A stretch of 6,051 nucleotides of DNA, from the NCBI GenBank assembly GCA_038213835.1, contig JBBQSN010000183.1:1-6051 (forward strand), in the 5' to 3' direction. Position 1 is the first letter of the stretch. Each line of letters starts with the position of its first letter. Position numbers and translations under genes: made by a program. This document shows, piece by piece, positions 5,227 to 6,051 of the stretch. This DNA is from JBBQSN01 sp038213835 (GTDB lineage Bacteria > Actinomycetota > Actinomycetes > Actinomycetales > CAWJMD01). The notes below the pieces were generated by a model. The model saw only the letters and a program-made list of their open reading frames with translations. It was not told where the DNA came from and did no database searches.

Positions 5227-6051
5227 GTGATCACGGCACAGGGCGTCGAGCTGCGCGCCGGCGCCCGCATCCTGATGCAGGACGTCACCTTCCGCGTCGC
5301 TCCGGGTGATCGCGTGGGACTCGTGGGCCGCAACGGCGCGGGGAAGACCACGCTCACCAAGGTCCTCGCCGGGCAGGGCGAGACGCACGCCGGCACGGTG
5401 AGCGCCAGCGGCGACGTCGGCTACCTGCCGCAGGACCCCCGCACCGGCGACCTCGAGGTGCTCGCGCTCGACCGCATCCTGTCGGCCCGCGACCTCGACC
5501 GCGTGATCACGCGGATGCGCGAGGCCGAGGGGGCGATGGCCTCGGTCGTCGACGAGACCCGAGACGACGCGATGGCGCGCTACTCCCGGCTCGAGGCGGA
5601 GTTCACCAGCAAGGGCGGGTACGCGGCCGAGGCCGAGGCCGGGCGTATCGCCGGCAACCTGGGTCTCCCGGAACGCGTTCTCTCGCAACCGCTCCGAACC
5701 CTCTCCGGCGGTCAGCGCCGCCGGGTCGAGCTGGCGCGCATCCTGTTCTCCGGCGCCCAGACCCTGCTCCTGGACGAGCCGACCAACCACCTCGACGCCG
5801 ACTCGGTGCACTGGCTGCGCGACTACCTCAAGGGGTACTCGGGCGGCCTCGTCATCATCAGCCACGACACCGAGCTGATCGAGACCGTCGTCAACAAGGT
5901 CTTCTACCTCGACGCCAACCGGGCCGTCCTGGACGTGTACAACGTCGGCTGGAAGACCTACCTGCAGCAGCGCGAGACCGACGAGCGCCGCCGCCACCGC
6001 GAGCGGGCCAACGTCGAGAAGAAGGCCTCGGCCCTGATGCTGCAGGCCGAC
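5227..6051 (+). CDS. ABC-F family ATP-binding protein (Rv1473-like), 3' end outside window
   Basis: ABC-F proteins have two ABC domains in one chain and no membrane part. They act at the ribosomal E site, either as translation factors or in protection from ribosome-targeting antibiotics. The visible 275 residues hold the whole first ABC domain: Walker A GRNGAGKTT (34-42), Q-loop Gln69 in YLPQD, signature LSGGQRRR (159-166), Walker B LLLDEPTNHLD (180-190, catalytic Glu184) and switch His213 in ISHD. The DEPTNHLD form is characteristic of ABC-F. From about 245 a highly charged Arg/Glu/Lys-rich helix begins the inter-domain linker; the second ABC domain lies beyond the right edge. The N-terminus MITAQGVELRAGARIL resembles M. 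tuberculosis Rv1473 more than EttA. The start is supported by AGGAGG. The protein is transcribed away from the peptidase gene. Whether it confers resistance cannot be told here. Confidence 0.92.
   Translation, partial: MITAQGVELRAGARILMQDVTFRVAPGDRVGLVGRNGAGKTTLTKVLAGQGETHAGTVSASGDVGYLPQDPRTGDLEVLALDRILSARDLDRVITRMREAEGAMASVVDETRDDAMARYSRLEAEFTSKGGYAAEAEAGRIAGNLGLPERVLSQPLRTLSGGQRRRVELARILFSGAQTLLLDEPTNHLDADSVHWLRDYLKGYSGGLVIISHDTELIETVVNKVFYLDANRAVLDVYNVGWKTYLQQRETDERRRHRERANVEKKASALMLQAD

Noticed and set aside
4212..5309. Plus-strand open frame of 365 codons running into the ABC-F gene
   Set aside because: It is antisense to the metallopeptidase, which carries HEFGH and a membrane anchor, and it ends out of frame inside ABC-F. 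It is not a real gene or an ABC-F leader.
5086..5997. Minus-strand open frame of 303 codons opposite ABC-F
   Set aside because: The plus strand encodes an unmistakable ABC-F domain with all motifs; the opposite frame is its complement shadow.

Overview
The window is very GC-rich, uses GTG starts freely, packs genes tightly and offers only TANNNT-type -10 boxes. This points to a high-GC actinobacterium. A Nocardioides-like member of the Propionibacteriales is my best guess, from gene content and style only.

Positions 1-4065 hold one minus-strand gene block, read right to left: bioY (biotin-binding S component of an ECF transporter), a short acyl-CoA ligase-like adenylating enzyme, a thiolase, bioM (ECF ATPase) and bioN (ECF transmembrane coupling protein, cut by the left edge). 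Each junction is a 1- or 4-base overlap or a 4-base gap, so this looks like one translationally coupled operon. A complete, dedicated biotin importer is therefore split by two CoA-ester enzymes. The core order bioY-ligase-thiolase resembles the Bacillus subtilis yhfU-yhfT-yhfS cluster, whose two enzymes have no settled role that I know of. A candidate leaderless promoter lies directly before bioY.

Positions 4119-5059, also on the minus strand, hold a membrane-anchored neutral zinc metallopeptidase (YpfJ type, HEFGH motif). Before it is a possible 21-codon leader ORF with its own good Shine-Dalgarno sequence, whose stop overlaps the peptidase start.

Positions 5060-5226 are a divergent intergenic region. 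It holds a symmetric TAGACTA that can serve as a -10 box on both strands, two adjacent perfect palindromes and two pairs of 8-bp direct repeats. From 5227 to the right edge, on the plus strand, is the first part of an ABC-F ATPase, a ribosome-acting or antibiotic-resistance type protein rather than a transporter.

No tRNA, rRNA, CRISPR array, insertion sequence or convincing intrinsic terminator was seen. The most interesting points are the biotin transporter and CoA-enzyme operon, whose ligase and thiolase both have altered motifs, and the leader ORF and compact control region between the peptidase and ABC-F genes.
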